Below are positions 1 to 10,449 of a DNA stretch of 64,000 bases, in pieces. The position numbers and the translations under genes are program-made. Source of the stretch: Diprion similis (taxonomy: Eukaryota; Arthropoda; Insecta; Hymenoptera; Diprionidae); assembly GCF_021155765.1 (NCBI RefSeq), contig NC_060117.1:2272501-2336500 (forward strand), given 5' to 3'. The notes under the pieces are model-generated. The model made no database searches. It was not told the origin of the DNA and saw nothing but the letters and a program-made list of their open reading frames with translations. The stretch's first letter is position 1; every line of letters begins with the position of its first letter.

Positions 1-1390
1 TCCCCGTCACCCCTTTCTCATCCCTTCCCAGGGCTCTCTATTTCGCCCTCTTTCTCTCTCTCTCTCTCTCTCTTAACGCCAAAAGCCAAAACTCGCGAAG
101 GCAGGTGGGTCTGGACCAGCAATTCGGACCTTCCAAACGACTCGGTGCTGCGGCACATTACCGGGGCTGAATGTCCTCCAGAAGAGAGAGAATATGCCGA
201 CGTCGAGGTGTATCCACCGGGTTTCTCACCCCCTCCCTCCCTCTCGCCGCTGCTCCTTTCCGTAACCCGTTTATGTACCGCATTATTATCCGTCCTACGC
301 GTAGCAGGAAAATTTCCTGTTACATATAAGATAAAGAGAATGAAAAGAGGGTGAAGTAAAATTTTACTTTTGCAAGACTTTTTGGGTGGGGGTGAAAAAT
401 TTTAAAGATATTATCGGCAGAATGAAAGAAACGAAAGACGAAAAGCTCCGAGAATAATTAATTCCGACGAGAGATATTCACCCGACAAATTTCGCATTGT
501 TGTTGTTGTTTTTTGTTTTAGATTTCGACGAAAAATTTATCGTATAAAGAAGAACGCAAAGAAAAATACAAAACAATTCACGTGTTCGAATTGTGATAGA
601 TTTTTTTTAATTTTATTGATTCTACGATCAACCTTGTAGAACAGTTTCTTTTATTTTAGAAAAAGAAAGAAAAATTCTGTAATTCTCTACAAAAAACGAG
701 GAAAGTTTAAAAAGACCGTTTAACGTCTGTTTTCAACCATCGTATTCAAATTTAAACTTCTACTTTTCAAATTAACGTGTCAAACGATGTCGAAAATATA
801 TTTTTAAACCTCGAAAGAAAGCGAAAAAAACACAAAAAGGGGATTAAGTTAAAAACGATGAGAAATCTTTGGAAATACGATGAGGATGCGGAAGGAAAAC
901 TTGCCGAGTACCTAGATAATTGACAGAAGAGAACAATAATAAAAAAACGAAACAAATCAAAAATCAAAAAAAAAAAAAAAAACTACGCGATGGTACAAAT
1001 TCAACAAATTCACCCTTTCTCCACCCCCTGCATACAATTTGAGTCCCGCTTAGCTCCCTCCTCCTCCCCAATGTCTATATCGCGGGAGTGCGTACGGCAA
1101 TCTCTATAACTGATGGTCCTTCTGAGTGTCAGAGACACGAACGCGGGACGATTTTCGTCCAGCATCCGAAACCGCGTTGGCACACGTAATTGGACACGGT
1201 ATGCCTACACGTTTGTGCGTATAACAACAACGCAAACGCAATTTTATGTTTCAAAATGAAATTTCTATTTATATATGTACTGGATTTGGGAATGTTTTCA
1301 ATTTTCTATTTGAAAAGGATCGAGAAAGGAAAAAGAAAAAAAAAACCTATAAGCAGAAGATAGAAGGAGAAGAAAAACGAGGGAATCTAA

Positions 1391-1421
<31 letters not shown>

Positions 1422-2459
1422 GAAAAAAATTCAAAAAATTTAAAGATTTTGAACACGTCTGAAAAAAAAAAAAATTCTATCTCCAGTACGATAGCCAAAC
1501 GTGCCAAATAAATTGCATTCGAAAGTATTTTTGAAAAAGAAGAGAAACAAAAAAAAAAAAAAAAAAAGAAGCTAACGAGAAAACTAAAATGAAATTTATA
1601 CCCATTCTTCGGATTTTTTTATTTTCTCACGTACCTACCTACGGAAAGGGGATGTAATTGCCGGGGGAGGTGGGGGGAGGGCTGGTGTGATATAATGTCA
1701 GGTCCACCTAGATAGGGTTGGCAGCAGTTTGTACTCCGGGTTGAGGGACGTTCAGTAGGTACACGTAGGCATGTATGATGATCCCGTGATGCCGCAGAGG
1801 ATCGTCGTATAAACTGACGGCTTTTTCGCTTTTGATAAACTGCGAGATACGCGGAGCAACGGTGCGGTCATCATCGAGGCAGTACAGGGACAGGCAGGAA
1901 GCGTAGACACCCCCTTCCGCAACGTCTCTCTTTCTCTCTCTTTCTCTCTCTTAATGGGACCCAGTTTACACAAAATCGCAAACACACAGGTAGTTGGAAA
2001 ATTCGCGATAAGCATTATCGCGATTCTTTCGCGGTAGGGAAGAGAAAAATGCGAAGATGAAAACCGACTTTTTTGGATTTTCATTTTCATTAGGGTTGTT
2101 GTTGTTTTTTTTTTTTTTTTTGTTTTTTTTTTCTCTCGCAGGCTGTAGGATCTTTTTTGTATTATTCTTATGTATACGAGGAAATGAGGAAGGGAACGAT
2201 TACAGAAATGGGAGAATTTCATGAATAAGAAAACAAATTTCGATACTTTTTTGAAACGGTATTTCAAACGATCTCTTAACGATAACAGGGACACAATTAT
2301 TATACTTCTCTTCATTTTCCGTATCTCCAGGATCGAGATTTGATCATTTCTTTATCCAACGTAAGCATCTTTTACACGTTTCATCGTGCGTCTTTTTTTT
2401 TTTTTTTTTTTTTTCCTCGTAAAAAAAGTACCCGTTTCTGTGATGGTATACAGTGAATC
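1..2459. other. Gene-free stretch, no feature recognised
   Basis: I see no recognisable protein or RNA gene here. The sequence is AT-rich with short CT/GA runs (about 52-72, 1390-1415, 1926-1952) and several A or T homopolymers. The open frames present are low-complexity (Lys/Arg/Glu or Ser/Phe rich) and lack splice or family support. A more balanced segment at about 1690-1920 is not recognisable as coding. Confidence 0.5.
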
Positions 2460-2465
2460 TGCAAA

Positions 2466-2547
2466 TGCGCATGCGCGGGGTATGGAAAGGATCACTTTTA
2501 AGTCCTAATAGTTGAAAGTAATCTTTTCTGTACTCCGCGCATGCGCT
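2466..2547. promoter_or_regulatory. Pair of NRF-1/Ewg-type palindromes
   Basis: Two copies of a GCGCATGCGC palindrome lie 70 bp apart, TGCGCATGCGCG at 2466-2477 and CGCGCATGCGCT at 2536-2547. The motif matches the known NRF-1 (Drosophila Ewg) consensus YGCGCAYGCGCR closely. Such pairs usually mark TATA-less promoters of broadly expressed genes. Binding is inferred from sequence only. The gene served would start nearby on either strand. Confidence 0.4.
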
Positions 2548-2687
2548 GTAGCAGCTAAATCTGACATTACGCGATTGTAGCGTCGGAAAACTTTCCAATA
2601 TGGAAGGCTTCCGTGATTCTGTATGAAAAGAAATAAAGACTGGATAATGAAATATGGAAGGAAATGATATTTGTCTAGATACTAAAT

Positions 2688-2722
2688 TGAGCCAATACAA
2701 ATTTTTGCAATTTATTGGCTCA
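2688..2722. promoter_or_regulatory. Inverted CCAAT-box pair
   Basis: A perfect 10-bp inverted repeat, TGAGCCAATA at 2688-2697 and TATTGGCTCA at 2713-2722, is separated by 15 bp. Each arm contains the NF-Y core CCAAT in a good context. With the NRF-1-like sites about 150-220 bp upstream, this strengthens the case for a promoter. The role is inferred. Confidence 0.35.
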
Positions 2723-2960
2723 CATGGGGAAAAACCGCTGAGGCATAAAAACCCTTTATTATTACAGTAGTAAAATTGTGTCAAGATTGTATGAGGTGTT
2801 AATGTACGATTAATGTTTATTGTGTCTCGCAAGTGAAGAGCTGCCGTGAGATTCAGAGGCCGAAGGCATGAATCTACGGAGGTTAGATCGGCTGGTGAGA
2901 ATATACTGTTTAAATTGGAGAGGAGAGGAAGAGAACAAGAGAATTCCGAGCGCGACTGGA

Positions 2961-2993
2961 ATGGCCGAAGACTCGAATCAGACTGCGATTCCC
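2961..2993 (+). CDS. Possible first coding exon of an unidentified gene
   Basis: Downstream of the NRF-1/CCAAT patch an ATG at 2961 opens a short frame (MAEDSNQTAIP). The frame reaches a plausible splice donor, G followed by GTCAGT, at about 2993/2994. The same patch also has a strong donor on the minus strand (GTG followed by GTAAGTTT, reading leftward from about 3089), so the first exon could belong to a leftward gene instead. I recognise no protein and cannot find the next exon in either direction. This is a pointer for transcript data, not a gene call. Confidence 0.15.
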
Positions 2994-3149
2994 GGTCAGT
3001 TATTTATTCTTCCAACGATCAGCGCCATCTTTGCGGTTAACGCCGATCCACCCAATCGCTTCGCCCCGCGATCGCGCCTAAACTTACCACGGCTTGTTGG
3101 TAGCGGTACGAGTGATAGAGATTTCGGGTATCAGATGGGGTAGAAAGTA

Positions 3150-4700
3150 CCTACTCGTGGATATGGGAAAGGTAATGGGATTGGTGCGGTCTAAACAGCG
3201 ATCCTAACCTCAATTTCGCGCTTCGAGAAAAAACGCGTAACGTACTCTCGTTGTTTAAAGAATCGTCTGCTGCAACAAAAAGGCAACGGACTGTTTTTCC
3301 TGATTTCTTATTTTTAAAAACTTATGAAACAAGTACGATAGATACAGATACACATCAAATGATAAAAAACAAACCATGACAGAGAGAAGAAAAAAAGATC
3401 GTTTCTAAATCGAAGTGTCTAAAATACGGAGCAAAGAAAAAAAAAGAACAAAAAAGAAAAACCCCAAGAAATAAAAAAAGGAGAAGAAAAAACTGGAGAC
3501 GGCGTTGCCGCAGGGTGAATCGTTTTTCAAAATGTCTACCGGCTGACTAAGGGGGGCGACGGGGGTTGTTAGATGAGGGTAGCAGAAGCTTTGGTATTGG
3601 TATACCTGCGACGTACGCACGTTGAAATAGTGGTGATCGTAGCAGTGGCGAAAGTACTATTAGTATTAGTAGTAGTAGTATCAGCAAAGCCGAAGCGGGC
3701 TATGGGGTGGCAAGATGGCGGCTGACGGGCAAATCGATGGAGGTTGGTGTTCCCTCGGCTCTGGCGCCCCGGCCCTCTTCGCCCCCTTAACACCCCGGCA
3801 AAACGCCCCAAACCACCCCCTCGACATTTTCGAGGCTCTCTCTTTCTCCCCCTGTTTACCACTTTCCCCATCTCTTTCCCTCTCCGCAGCAGCAACTAGC
3901 TCGACTCTCACGCAGGCGCTTCGATCCGATGACGATGACGATGACGGAGAAATTTTTCCACCGGCAATGGAATACGTTGAAAAACGAGAAAAGCCTGCAT
4001 GGGAGAAGGTTGACACGTTTTTTACATCGTTCGATATCAATTTTCAAAATATTTAACGTATAATTCAACACTATTTTTGCTTTAAATTTGATATTTTTTT
4101 GGCCCTTCGTCAAGTAAAAAAGTATACTTTCAAAACTTGTTTTATATTTGCCTCGACATATTATCAGATTTATTATATATATATAGTCTCCAGGTTATGT
4201 GACAAAGCTTGACGTAAAAATAAGTGGAAAAAAGAAGAAATTGCGAAGTCATTCAAAGTCATCTGAAATCACGCTATTCATCAGTCCTGTTCCTTGTATC
4301 TCTAATTTTATCACTTCAAGTGAGAAAAAAGAAACAAAAAAAGCAAATGTGCAGATGACAAACAATGTCATCGAAATTTGCACAAAGTATTGATTACATA
4401 AATGAATTTATATTAGTAATATTCGTAATCAGGCAATAATAATTGTTGGGATTGATAACGATGTAAATTATAGATCGATTAATTGATGAATGGCAAAATA
4501 GGGAAGAAAGTGAAAAAAAGACACTTTGAATGTCAATTGAAATGAATACTTATCCGACGGTAGAGAAATCAGTCTGATCTCTTTGTACTTATCGAAATCG
4601 TAGATTTCATTTACTACAATTATTGTGTATTTAATATCTTATCAAGTCTGGTTGGGGCGTGTTTTGACGTATCTGCGGCAAAAAAGTGAATTGGCAAAAA
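3150..4700. other. Gene-free stretch upstream of the lipase array
   Basis: No gene is recognised. The segment at 3700-4040 is open in several frames on both strands, but its composition is low-complexity (CT-rich, with a GATGACGAT run near 3928-3945) and no family is recognisable. The remainder is AT-rich spacer leading to the gene 1 promoter. Confidence 0.45.
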
Positions 4701-4720
4701 TTGGCGATTTCTGCGATCCG

Positions 4721-4727
4721 TATAAAA
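4721..4727 (+). promoter_or_regulatory. TATA box of lipase gene 1
   Basis: TATAAAA lies 136 bp upstream of the gene 1 ATG (4857). A start site about 30 bp downstream, near 4750, would give a 5' UTR of roughly 105 bases. Comparable TATA motifs precede genes 2, 4, 5 and 6, which supports the call. Confidence 0.5.
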
Positions 4728-4856
4728 TCGATCCCGCCGACGAGATCGACACTTTTAATCGTCCAACGCGGTGTGGTGAAGTGTCAAGATTCTATTCCTT
4801 CCGTTGGCTGGAATAAGAATTTCGATCAGTCGCGCTTTGAAAAACGGATCAGCGCA

Positions 4857-7800
4857 ATGAAGACGAGCAACGTATTTCTGCTCCTGGCTCTTTTCGGTAA
4901 TCGTATAGCAAATCTGTGAAATAAAAATCGAGAAAAAGAATTTAAACCAGAATTCCAGTCTCGCTTCCTATGCTTTCAAAAATAATAAGCCCACAAAATT
5001 TGAGGGATTAATCACTAAAACAGTATCAACAAACTCTAGGACGTCAATGATTGCGTTTTACTTGACGGCTTCGAAACGATTTCACACGTAATTTTTACAA
5101 GAGTTTTAGTACAGGATTGACCCTTGATTTCAAAAGGGTTTTATAAGGTTTTAAGCGGTCTGATTGAACTCTGAAATTTTTCAAGAAATTCTAAACAGCA
5201 CTTTGATTGTTATCCAAGGAATAACATTACATAAATTATTTTCTCGATTTTGACGAAGATTAAGTTCTCAGGATTGAGAATCACCGATCCTAACCTAACC
5301 TAACCTCGATTTTGAGAAAGATTAAGTTCTCAGGATTGAGAATCACCGATCCTAACCTAACCTAACCTAACCTACGCTTTTTCTAATTTTTTCGCTTTCC
5401 ATTTAGTGTTTAACACGGTGAAAAACACGGAGCAAAGCAGCTGGAATTACATCATGTCCCCAAACGGGACTGTGGAGATAGTCGACTTGAGTCAATCGCT
5501 GGAGGATTCGTCTATGGCCCTGAGCGAGCTGAAGACGGCCGTTTTGTTCAATCTCTACACGACATCGAACCCGGAGGTGGAGGAGGAGTTGTACCTTCTT
5601 GACACCTCGACCCTTTCCACAAGCCATTACAACGTCAGCAATCCGACACGTTTTGTGATCCACGGGTGGCAAAGTAGCAAGGCAGAACAAGTATCCACGT
5701 CGATTCGAGATGGTGAGTATTTCGCAGAGAGAGAGAGAGAGAGGGAGAGAAAGTTCAAATAAGTTTATTTGAACCTAGAGCCAAAGCGCCCTCAGGACCA
5801 TCATCGATAAATAAGTTTTAATCGATGAAAATATTGTGAAATTTGAAAATGATTGGGACTTTATGAATGTGATTGAATATCGATGAAAGTTTGAAGGGGA
5901 TTTTAGGAAACTGATAAGGATTCTGATTTCGTTGAGACTCACGTATCTTGTAGAACATTAAAAACTAAGAGACACTTATTTTTTTTTATCTGCGGAAAAA
6001 AGGTGTAGAGGGGTGAAAACGACCCCCAAAGATGTGCATCGAACGGAGTGATTTCTCAAGACGCTTGACGGTCTTGAATAAAATTAACGCTGAAGTTTTC
6101 CTATTCATTAAAAAAACATGTCAGTGTTGGTTTCTCTTCGGGGGTTGTTTTCACCCTTTTAAACCGTCTTTCCGCAGATGAAACAAAATACGTGTCTCTT
6201 AGTTTTCAATGTTTTCTAATATACACGAGAAGGACAGCAAACTGATGTTCCTCGTGAGAATCCTCGAGAAAATTTTCTTTTTTTTTATTTTTTTCTTGTC
6301 AAAGTAATGAAGGGAAAAATTAACTGTGGTTCTCAGCTTACCTCGCGGTTGGCGATTACAACATTATCGTTGTGGATTGGAGCACTCATGCAGGTTCGAA
6401 CTACGTTACTGCTCGCACAAAAATCGTGGCAATTGGAGAATACGTAGGGCTGATGATCGACTTCCTGGAGGCGATGGGTTCCAGCGTGGAGGATATGATA
6501 ATCGTTGGACATTCTCTCGGAGCACATATTTCCGGTATGGCGGGGAGATCGGCGAGCAACACCGTCGGCGCGATTGTTGGTAATTATTATTAATATTGAC
6601 GATACTTTTTATCCGCGGAGCTGGGGGAGGGGGGTGGCGAAAAGGAGAAAAACAAGAAGAAATGATTTCGAGAACGATTCGGTGAGTCGAGGAAAAAGTT
6701 TACCGATTTTTAAACGGTTTTTCGACAAACAAAACTATTCAAGATCATTTAAATCAGAGGAATTTCAGTCGTCTAAACACGAATGATAAGGAAATATTTT
6801 AGCCAATTTTTAAAAAATTTCATTTGTTTCATTGAAGGTGAAACGTAATTAATTCATTAGATGAAAGTTGTAAAGAGAAACGATTGACCGGATTTAAAAA
6901 AACATCTTTGCCGATTTCGATCAGGTCTGATGAAGCTTTTGATAGATATATATCGTGAAGACGATTTAAAAAATTTATGTCTCATTGTCCAAGGATTTAT
7001 AATATAATCTCGACGAAAGTTGATCGTGAATTTTTCAAACTTTTCAAATCGTTTGCGTCGTTCTTAAGAATGTGTAAATATTATTTTTTTTCTTCTTCAC
7101 ACTGTTTCAATAACTTTCAATGACAAGATGTAAGAAAAAAAGAGCGAAAAAAAACAGGGAATGTTTTAAAAAATTCGAAAATCGTCGTTGATTTTTCATA
7201 TTTAGAAGATTTAGTAAAATACTGCAACCGCGACTTGCCACGATACAAGAAAATGAAATAAAATTTCAAGTTGTAAGTAACGAGGTCGAAAATTAGTTCA
7301 CCTACACGTCGAGATTCCAAACTGAACAAACGATTCGAAACGATTCTCTCCACCGTTTGAAATATTAGTTTGATTGAGAAAAAAAAAGTAAAAAACCGAG
7401 GAAAAAAAAAACAAACAAACGAACAAAATTTCCGTTTGATCGTCAATAATTTGGCAAACATAAAAAAGGATATAACAACGAATACATCCAATAACTTGAT
7501 TTTCCAACGGTTCAACCCGATTTCGAAAATCACGGTCGAGAAGAAGATCTCTGCAATTGACCCCCTTAAAACCCCCAACCCTTAAAAATTTCAGGCATGG
7601 ATCCGGCTGGTCCGCTTTTCTACGTTACGGACACTTTCGCACGTTTGAAATCTACGGATGCCAATTTCGTGCAAGTGATTCACACGGCCGCCGGGCGTCT
7701 TGGCTACAACGGAGATCTTGGTGACGCGGATTATTGGCCTAACGGAGGGTGGTTCCAGAGTGGCTGCGGCCTCGATCTTTTCGCCACGTGTGCCCACTCA

Positions 7801-8004
7801 CGGTCTTACTTTTACTTCGCCGAGTCCATCATCCGGAATGACATAACCTATACTTCCTACGCCTGCGAGAACTACGACGAATACGAGGCCGAGGCCTGCC
7901 AGGAACCATCATCTTCCATAATGGGCGGATCCACCCTCGACCTAACAGCCAGCGGTGACTTCTACCTTAAGACAAACTCGGAAGCCCCGTTTGCCCTAAG
8001 TTGA
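4857..8004 (+). CDS. Lipase gene 1: secreted phospholipase A1-like lipase (4 exons)
   Basis: Exons are 4857-4896, 5407-5712, 6337-6579 and 7595-8004. All introns are GT-AG and phase 1, and the join gives 332 residues. Exon 1 supplies a hydrophobic signal peptide (MKTSNVFLLLALF). Exon 2 ends after the family motif FVIHGWQ. Exon 3 carries VVDWS and the nucleophile elbow GHSLGAH with Ser175. Exon 4 has Asp199 in GMDPAGP and His264 in CAHSRSY. The two cysteines before His264 (Cys254 and Cys262) enclose only seven residues, a short lid. In this family a short lid goes with phospholipase A1 rather than triglyceride lipase activity, as in vespid venom and related insect enzymes. The protein should be secreted and should hydrolyse the sn-1 ester of phospholipids; substrate is inferred. 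Intron 1 carries CCTAA repeats. Family certain, exact substrate not. Confidence 0.9.
5243..5375. repeat. 62-bp tandem duplication ending in telomere-like CCTAA repeats
   Basis: Two copies of a 62-bp unit (CTCGATTTTGA... from 5243 and from 5305) each end in CCTAA repeats, about three in the first and four in the second. CCTAA is the complement of the insect telomere repeat TTAGG. The array lies in intron 1 of gene 1, just before the exon 2 acceptor. It is an interstitial telomere-like tract, not a chromosome end. Confidence 0.75.
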
Positions 8005-8072
8005 TGACGATTTTGCCTGTGATTTTTGACCCGTTTATTTTGGAATGAGGATATTGTAATATTCAGCTTTTC

Positions 8073-8078
8073 AATAAA
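8073..8078 (+). terminator. Poly(A) signal of lipase gene 1
   Basis: AATAAA lies 69 bp after the gene 1 stop codon, the usual distance for a short insect 3' UTR. Confidence 0.6.
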
Positions 8079-8729
8079 TGAATTTTAACCGAAATGTGTC
8101 ATGTGATGAAATTTGAAATTTGCTAAATCTTTCGTTCATTTCAATTCGTTGATGAGAGTCGATAAACTCTTGTCATAAATTACGTCATAAGCTCGTTCAT
8201 TCATCCATATAATCGTTCATTCATTCCACACATATATTGTAGGTATTAATAATTGAATTATAATTTAATAATCGTTACAATATTTACTGCGAGTGCCTTC
8301 GTTCGTGTGGAAAAACACTTTTCGTACGTTTTTTTGACGTGTTTCAGGAATCCGGTTTCTTGTTTTTTCTTTTCTTTTCCGAAAATTTACGTCTTTCAAC
8401 GTGAGAACAATTCTGTAAAAATAAATAGTCGCGGTCTATCGGTCGGAAAATTTTACCCCTGTTTCGTGTATTTGATAATTATTTATTATTCAGTTACGAA
8501 AATCAAAATTTTACGCTATATATATATATAGATATATATTGAAAAATAATAAATATTAAAACTAAAAAATATCTTCTTCTTTCGACGTGTTTTTCACAAT
8601 TTAACATTGTTAGGTAAAATTTACGAGTTTCAAACTGATATCCTGTATTCTGAAGTGACGTTTTTGCGATTAAAACTGAATCTGTATTGATTCCAGTCAC
8701 ACTTTTTTACGTGATGGTTGAAATTTAAA

Positions 8730-8850
8730 CAAGTTGAATAAAATGAAAGCAAGAAAAAAAAAAAATTTGAACCTGGATTTCTGATTTATCGATCCATCGA
8801 ATCCTCTATCCTGCACAAATGATCCTTGCCTATTCTGATTCCATATGAGA
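8730..8850. repeat. Homologous intergenic spacer segment (copy 1)
   Basis: This spacer segment (GTTGAATAAAATGAAAG..., then a stretch around ATCGATCCATCGAATCCTC) is similar to 17690-17750 downstream of gene 3 and 21360-21460 downstream of gene 4. The three spacers therefore descend from the same duplication unit as the genes. No gene is recognised between 8079 and 10350 apart from this segment and the inverted intron copy at 9366-10083. Confidence 0.55.
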
Positions 8851-9290
8851 AAATAACCTCAAATTCCGACATTACAAATAAAAATATAAAAAATTTCTAA
8901 GCAAATTTAAACAAACTGGCTTTTATGTGAATAAAATTCTTTGGTTCTTAAAGATAATGTTCCTCGGAATTTTGGTCAAGGTTTCCGTCAACTTTCTCAC
9001 GTCCTCAATCGAATTTGAAGAATAAAACACGGTTCGGTAATTTCAAAGTCACCGTAGAGAGGCTGCCAAAGTGAATATCTAGTTGACAATCTAATCACTA
9101 AGTGAAGTAGCTGCACACCGATTCTTGATATCTTAGCGCGATTATTTCATAAATGTGCTCAGCGTTGGAGGCAAGCTTTTGGACTTATCACATCTTTAAA
9201 CGCTTGCATTTATCGGATCGATGGGATCTTCAAACGAGTTTGTATGAGAGTGTGAATTTTTCGTTTTAAATTTAACTGGTAATATCACTC

Positions 9291-9315
9291 TCGTAAGTAA
9301 GTCTACTTTATCTAT
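9291..9315. repeat. 25-bp direct repeat, left copy
   Basis: TCGTAAGTAAGTCTACTTTA and the following TCTAT are repeated exactly at 10087-10111. The two copies bracket the inverted intron copy at 9366-10083, so they look like a duplication made when that segment was inserted. Confidence 0.7.
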
Positions 9316-9365
9316 CTTCAAATTGGAAATTAGCCCGAACTTTCTTACTGTGAAACGATCAATTC

Positions 9366-10083
9366 AAGATTTTTTTTACGGTGAACCTTTTGGTTTTGTA
9401 ATCGTTTTTTTCCGTTCGATAGTGATATTCTTAAACGATGCGAAAGTTTGGAGATTCGTATGACGGTTAATGGATTTCAAAGTTGTGCCGAACGAAGTAA
9501 AAAAAAAAAAAACGTTGTCTCAGTCATACAATTCGTGTTTTTTTTTTTCATCTCGTAAAAAATCTTGAATGAAATAACTGAGCCATAAATATTTGAGAAA
9601 TCTACGGAATAATGACGATCTTTGAATTTCTTGAAACGATTTGAAATCGTTGAACCCGTCACATGTCAAATTTGTTCTTTAAAAAATCTCGTCGTGTGGT
9701 AAGAAAATTCATCGGAATGAGGCGACAAATTTTTGTGGTCATATCTGGAAATGAAAAAAATCTTTGATGCTGTCGCAAATCATGATAATCTTTACGAATT
9801 GGTTCAAACCTGACGAGATTCCTTTCGCGGATGTTTTGGAATCGTTCAACCTCGCTGAATTCGTTGAAAAATCGAACCCGAAACTTTTGAGATCGTTTGA
9901 AAGAGACCGTATCTGAAATTGGTTAAAGTATTTCGAAAAACTCTCCGCATCCAGATCACTAAAATTCTTCTCATTCGGTGTCGGAAGTTCAATAAAAGCT
10001 CATCCAAATTGTCCCAAATCGGTTTTTGACAAACCGTTCAAGAATCGATCAATTTTTTCTGTACATCCTACGTTTGCCCCGAT
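9366..10083 (-). repeat. Inverted copy of lipase gene 2 intron 3
   Basis: This segment is the reverse complement of 12304-13021, intron 3 of gene 2. Paired coordinates sum to 22387. One 77-bp stretch near 9830-9906 matches with no mismatch, and other parts differ by scattered substitutions. Homology stops close to the intron 3 acceptor on one side and at 10083/12304 on the other, and no lipase exon is included. The two arms enclose the gene 2 promoter and exons 1-3 in a roughly 2.2-kb loop. Confidence 0.85.
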
Positions 10084-10086
10084 CAC

Positions 10087-10111
10087 TCGTAAGTAAGTCT
10101 ACTTTATCTAT
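10087..10111. repeat. 25-bp direct repeat, right copy
   Basis: This is identical to 9291-9315 and abuts the right end of the inverted intron copy. Confidence 0.7.
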
Positions 10112-10354
10112 TCTCAAGTTCGAACTTTGTTTTGTAATGTCATCTTCAGGAGATACACTAATTACCATCACCGATCAACAGTCTGGAGGAAATAATTAGC
10201 TTGACATAAAAATATGTATGATTAGAAGTTCAGAGAGCGTATACATATGAGAAAAGCAATCATCAAAATGGGAATAACATTCCTTTGCTGATACTGGAAT
10301 AAATTTGTTTGCAGTCAAGAATCTTTGTTACTTTCCATCGCTAATAGTCACGAG

Positions 10355-10361
10355 TATATAA
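10355..10361 (+). promoter_or_regulatory. TATA box of lipase gene 2
   Basis: TATATAA at 10355 is followed about 31 bp later by an initiator-like TTCATC near 10384-10389. The implied 5' UTR before the ATG at 10450 is about 64 bases. Confidence 0.6.
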
Positions 10362-10449
10362 ACAACCGGAGTTCTTCCGAGCGTTCATCAAGCAGGTGTT
10401 TGCTGGGTGAATAGAAGTGATTTACGCATCGAGAATCGAACCATCTAAA

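Noticed and set aside
1752-2315. 187-codon minus-strand open frame
   Set aside because: It is rich in Lys/Ser runs from homopolymers, no family is recognisable, and there is no promoter or splice support.
3681-4056. Overlapping frames on both strands at 3.7-4.05 kb
   Set aside because: Low-complexity Ser/Pro and Asp runs from CT-rich and GAT repeats; no family or splice evidence.
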